Assembly (NCBI GenBank): GCA_004802725.1
Contig: SGPM01000606.1
Location: forward strand, 1-10,436
Direction: 5' to 3'
DNA length: 10,436 bases
Source: Antrodiella citrinella
Taxonomy: Eukaryota > Basidiomycota > Agaricomycetes > Polyporales > Steccherinaceae
Shown here: positions 7,612-10,436 of the stretch, piece after piece
Layout: every line of letters starts with the position of its first letter
How positions within the stretch are numbered: position 1 is the stretch's first letter
Notes under the pieces: generated by a model
Databases searched by the model: none
Told to the model about the DNA's origin: nothing
Seen by the model: the letters and a program-made list of their open reading frames with translations, nothing else
Made by a program: the position numbers and the translations under genes

Positions 7612-9535
7612 TCATTGCAACAAATCCCAATGTGGGCTGACCGACCCCCCAACCAAAGTTGGACCTAACCTCACCCCGTACGTCGTACAACCCCCACACC
7701 GACACCTCCCAAACTCTGTCCCTGCCTCTCTTTCACACAGAGTCCTCATGAGTACATCCTGATACATGCTCTTCCACTTATACTCCTCCCGCACGCACGT
7801 CGGGATACCGTCCACCAAAACGTCCGATATTCCAGTGAGGAGTCGGACGACGACGACGAGCCACGTCAGAGCGTACGCGCCCCCCTTTCCTTCTGGAGCT
7901 TGTGTGGATAACCCGGGTGCGTAGACGACGTGCAAACACCTGAGGAGCGGCGCCATGGCAGGGTAACACGCCCCGAGCCTCTGACTCTCCGCACACACGA
8001 GGACGAGGGCGGCGGTGCTTGGCTGTGTCGCGTCTACATCCGTCAACTGCAAGACCAACAACCCTGGTGCAACTTTCAGCAGTCTGCGCCAGTCGTGTGT
8101 GGTCTGCATCGCCGTCAGGGAGACGGAGAGGTGGGTGATGCGGTGCACGAGCGCGGGGTGGTCCATGAGCAGCTGAAAGAACGGCTCGTGTGCCCCCGAA
8201 GTCGGGGTCGCGTTCGGAGCCTGGGCCAGCTCCACGACGAAGTGTGTGCACTTGCAGGTCGCGGGCTTCGTCAACCCAGAGTCGAGGGGCGCGAGCATGA
8301 TCTTCGTCCTCCAATCCACGTGACCCTCACGCGCAGCATCCTCCCTGCGCCATGCGTTCAGAGTAAGAGGAGGAGCCTGGATGGACAACGCCAAGTCGCA
8401 TTCGCACTCTAGGCATTGCGTCAAGGGGGCAGAAGCCGGGCTCATAGACCAATACCGCTCCAAGCCGACGAAATCGAACGCAACAGTGGACTCCTTTAGA
8501 GCAGGCATTCGTATGATCTGGTTGAGAACCACAACGAGCTCATACGGGAGCATCCTAAATTCCAATTTGCGGAGGAATGGCATCGTCACGGGNTATTGGG
8601 AACTCCCCAGGAGGGCGTCTCTTGCGAATGATAGGAGAGCGGCGGGATTGAATCCTTGCGACGTGCACGTCTCACACGATACCGTAAGTTCTTGCAAAAC
8701 TGGGACAACGAGAAGATGCGCGAAGATGAAATGAATGATGGGATCCGCAAGGTATGTGTAGTGGAGCGTGAACGACGTCAATTGTGGCAGAAGAGTGATT
8801 ACGGGGACCCTGCGTAGGTCAATGAATATGTTCGTCAGATGAAGCGACCGCAAAGACCGGGTACGAATGAAGCGATCGACGACATCGTTGGTGATACCCA
8901 NTGGTGTTGACCCTTCCAACAGAGCCAATTGTTCCAGGTTGGGCATGATGGTGCTCGCGAGACGTTGGAGAATACGATACAACGCGGCATCGCCCCGTGA
9001 TGAGCACAGGTGTATCGTTTGAATGCGATCGNCACGACTCCGACAAGCGTCGAGAATAGTTGAGACNGCAGCAGCCTCGGACATCGTGTACTGCCATAAG
9101 CATCCACGGAGGTGAAGGGGACGTCTCGTTCCCATGAAGTCAAGCCCAAACACAGAGCCTCCGACGAAAGCCCCGGACATGTCGATCCTGCACCATGCCT
9201 CGGGCATACTAAAGATGATCCTCCGCCAACGCCAACACACACAACAGATGATAGTAATTGCGGTCTGAATGGCCCTGGATACCATNCACTCTTCGAGGCA
9301 GTTACGCTGCATTTGCCCAGCGAAGATGAAGAACCAACTGAAAATTTCCCGAAGTATTTCGGTAGGAAAAGAGTTGATGGTTCGGAGACGACGACCAGCG
9401 GTGGCCCGTTCTAAGTGGCCACCATCTTGGGCCACACTGGGAGCCAATACGCGTGACGCGGCTAAGATATACGCGTCGTATTGGCTGCATGCAAGAATAA
9501 GATAAGAAGGGAGACGTACATTGTAAGTTCGACAT
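7612..9535 (-). CDS. F-box protein with leucine-rich-repeat-like region, two exons
   Basis: F-box proteins bind SKP1 and bring substrates to SCF ubiquitin ligases. Exon 1 is 9535-9520 (ATG plus 13 nt) and exon 2 is 9461-7612. The 58-bp intron (9519-9462) runs GTACGT..CTTAG, and splicing places MSNLQ in frame with the long exon, giving 621 residues. The long frame alone has no ATG before the F-box, so this short exon decides the start. The F-box covers about residues 35-99: FPTEILREIF, then ICCVCWRWRRIIFS and MPEAWCRID, the usual mushroom pattern. After it come LRR-like strands (LEQLALLEG, LRSLHLTNIFIDL, LTSFTLHYTYL, LQELTVSCE, LRKLEF). The C-terminus has a Cys cluster, CRCGGC (592-597). Five ambiguous bases leave five unknown residues but no frameshift. 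The substrate is unknown. Agaricomycetes carry large, fast-evolving families of such genes. It converges on the disordered-protein gene. Confidence 0.9.
9442..9486. repeat. perfect 10-bp inverted repeat across the F-box intron acceptor
   Basis: AGCCAATACG (9442-9451) and CGTATTGGCT (9477-9486) are perfect arms with a 25-nt spacer. In the F-box pre-mRNA the arms would form a stem whose loop contains the 3' splice site (AG at 9463-9462). Two ACGCGT hexamers (9449-9454 and 9471-9476, the core of MluI cell-cycle-box sites) overlap or border the arms. Confidence 0.75.
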
Positions 9536-9660
9536 TCAAAAGTAGGTCGAGAGAAGAAATCCTATTGAACAGTGAGCAAAAGTGCGCGGCAGCGAAGAGA
9601 CAGTGAACCTACGACAAAATGTTGGCAAAGAGAGGTAAGTTGAAGAGAGACACGAGGGGA

Positions 9661-9670
9661 CGTTTATATG
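9661..9670 (-). promoter_or_regulatory. TATA box of the F-box gene
   Basis: On the - strand, CATATAAACG (9670-9661) contains TATAAA about 130 bp before the ATG at 9535. Pyrimidine-rich runs (CTCTCTTC, CTCTCTTTG) follow, where transcription would start. The same bases read TTTATATG on the + strand, 45 bp before the ATG at 9711, so a shared divergent use is possible but less likely. Confidence 0.5.
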
Positions 9671-9710
9671 CGAGATGATAGTTTCGATCGAGAAGAGCTT
9701 GTTACGCAGA

Positions 9711-9899
9711 ATGAGCGGTCCAGGAGGTAGTGGAAAGTCAAGGAGGACGAGGCCACCAAGCCCGCGCCGCCAGTTCCCGCAAGGTCATTCATCGTCGGGC
9801 GTCTATTTCNGAACATCNTTGTTTGCAGNACCACAAAGAGGCAAGAACGAGAGAGCCCTAGGCGGTGTGAATGAATGGTTCAGGGGATTGCGTCTATGA
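9711..9899 (+). CDS. hypothetical ORF or first exon, Gly/Ser/Arg-rich
   Basis: ATG at 9711 opens a frame of 62 codons beginning MSGPGGSGKSRRTRPPSPRR and ending in a stop at 9897-9899. The start is typical of a low-complexity fungal N-terminus. Three ambiguous bases (9810, 9818, 9829) fall inside. No donor clearly continues it. It lies divergent to the F-box gene. It may be spurious, since an alternative - strand model ends at 9894. Confidence 0.25.
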   Translation: MSGPGGSGKSRRTRPPSPRRQFPQGHSSSGVYFXTXLFAXPQRGKNERALGGVNEWFRGLRL

Positions 9900-10266
9900 C
9901 AATGTTTGCACAAGACTGTCAGTAAAATAAACGCTACGAAGTGCGTCATGNCAAGATAACAACGACGNCGATGGCACACGCTCAGAATATGAATGAGCAT
10001 GTGAGTCAGGTGTACCAATCAATGACTGGCGTGTACAAGGATGAATGGNTGGATAACAGGATGGTTAGAGCTTGCCGAAGAGTGTAGGGAAACAGTGGAT
10101 AGGTGCGGTGACGAAGGGGGATGGGGAAACTGTAAAACACGAAGGAAGAGACACTCACGNACTATCCATACCATCGAAACTCTCGTCTTCCCCTGAAAAC
10201 TGAGCCGTATGTTGTCGAAAGAGGTCTTGCGATGGCTTGAGGACGAGGGTTTTGACGCATCTGTGA
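9894..10266 (-). CDS. possible 3' end of a leftward gene, two exons, hypothetical
   Basis: On the - strand, an exon ending at 10159 is followed by GTGAGT (10158). A CTAAC branch-like site (10068-10064) precedes ATCCAN at 10054-10049, which is a CAG acceptor if the ambiguous base 10049 is G. Joining gives an open frame through ASKPSSSSHRKTSFDNIRLS and FQGKTRVSMVW, then a Ser-rich tail (SLIGTPDSHAHSYSERVPS) to TAG at 9896-9894. A second phase of the same splice is open to 10006 (ends YTPVIDWYT). The IRLSFQGKTRV pattern vaguely recalls a beta-strand of arrestin-like domains, but this is far too little for an assignment. The 5' limit near 10266 is arbitrary. Confidence 0.25.
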
Positions 10267-10379
10267 CTGTTGTCAATTTTCAACCTGGAGTGTGTCCGAA
10301 GAAGATGACAGCGAGTTTGGACAATCCGCGACGAGAATCTCTGAAGAGGACGACCATCCGTGAACGTCAGAACGAGTAA
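10209..10379 (+). CDS. small ORF, 56 codons, competing rightward model
   Basis: ATG at 10209 opens a frame with LSKEVLRWLEDEGFDASV and a basic end (NPRRESLKRTTIRERQNE), stopping at TAA 10377-10379. The same frame then stays open to the right edge. It overlaps the leftward model in this region and both cannot be right. A canonical donor-like GTATGT starts at 10208, so the bases from 10208 may instead be the start of an intron. Confidence 0.2.
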   Translation: MLSKEVLRWLEDEGFDASVTVVNFQPGVCPKKMTASLDNPRRESLKRTTIRERQNE

Positions 10380-10436
10380 AACAAGGACATGAAAGAACAA
10401 GAACAACTCGTCTCGGAAAGACCCGATCGACTGTCA

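Noticed and set aside
7778..8412. Long open frames on both strands (178 and 160 codons) overlapping the F-box gene
   Set aside because: They are shadows of a GC-rich stretch of the F-box exon, with Arg/His-rich products that lack any domain.
9445..9447. TTG as start codon of the F-box frame
   Set aside because: Non-ATG starts are not expected for a fungal nuclear gene, and a spliced ATG at 9535 fits exactly.
968..9762. Shared 14-mer GAGGCCACCAAGCC at 968-981 and 9749-9762
   Set aside because: The match does not extend beyond 14 bp on either side, and there is no terminal-repeat structure or target duplication, so a transposon is not supported.

Overview
The window looks like nuclear DNA of a filamentous basidiomycete, probably an agaricomycete. 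The reasons are short introns (54-129 bp) with GTAYGT/GTAAGT donors and CTNAY-type branch sites, a long intact F-box/leucine-rich-repeat-like gene of the kind expanded in mushroom genomes, and a large low-complexity Ser/Pro-rich protein with an acidic block. The basidiomycete assignment is an inference; no marker gene is present. The 26 single ambiguous bases fall in two patches (1462-2446 and 8593-10160), so frameshifts there may be sequencing errors.

Layout: (1) 1-383, 3' exon of a coiled-coil protein that enters from the left edge. (2) 384-1620, mostly without supportable genes. It holds a 46-codon ORF, a cluster of six perfect copies of a 13-bp GC-rich repeat (1071-1354), two adjacent palindromes (1482-1516), and a TATA box with a pyrimidine tract facing left. 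(3) 1640-2505, a broken coding-like stretch on the + strand, unrecognised. (4) 2506-4450, largely undefined. It holds two well-formed + strand introns (3941-4000/4007 and 4090-4146) whose flanking exons give no intact frame, so this is a pseudogene or a spliced non-coding transcript. (5) 4622-7280, a four-exon + strand gene for an ~801-residue largely disordered nuclear-type protein of unknown function. (6) 7281-7611, a convergent intergenic region with an inverted repeat. (7) 7612-9535, a two-exon - strand F-box protein gene (621 residues) whose start lies in a 16-nt first exon. (8) 9536-10436, the promoter of the F-box gene and ambiguous coding-like remains on both strands.

The two solid genes are convergent and show no evident pathway link. 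I see no CRISPR array, tRNA, rRNA, intact transposon or recognisable defence or biosynthetic system. The most interesting leads are the 13-bp repeat cluster, the spliced locus without an open frame, and an RNA-level hairpin that would put the 3' splice site of the F-box intron in its loop.
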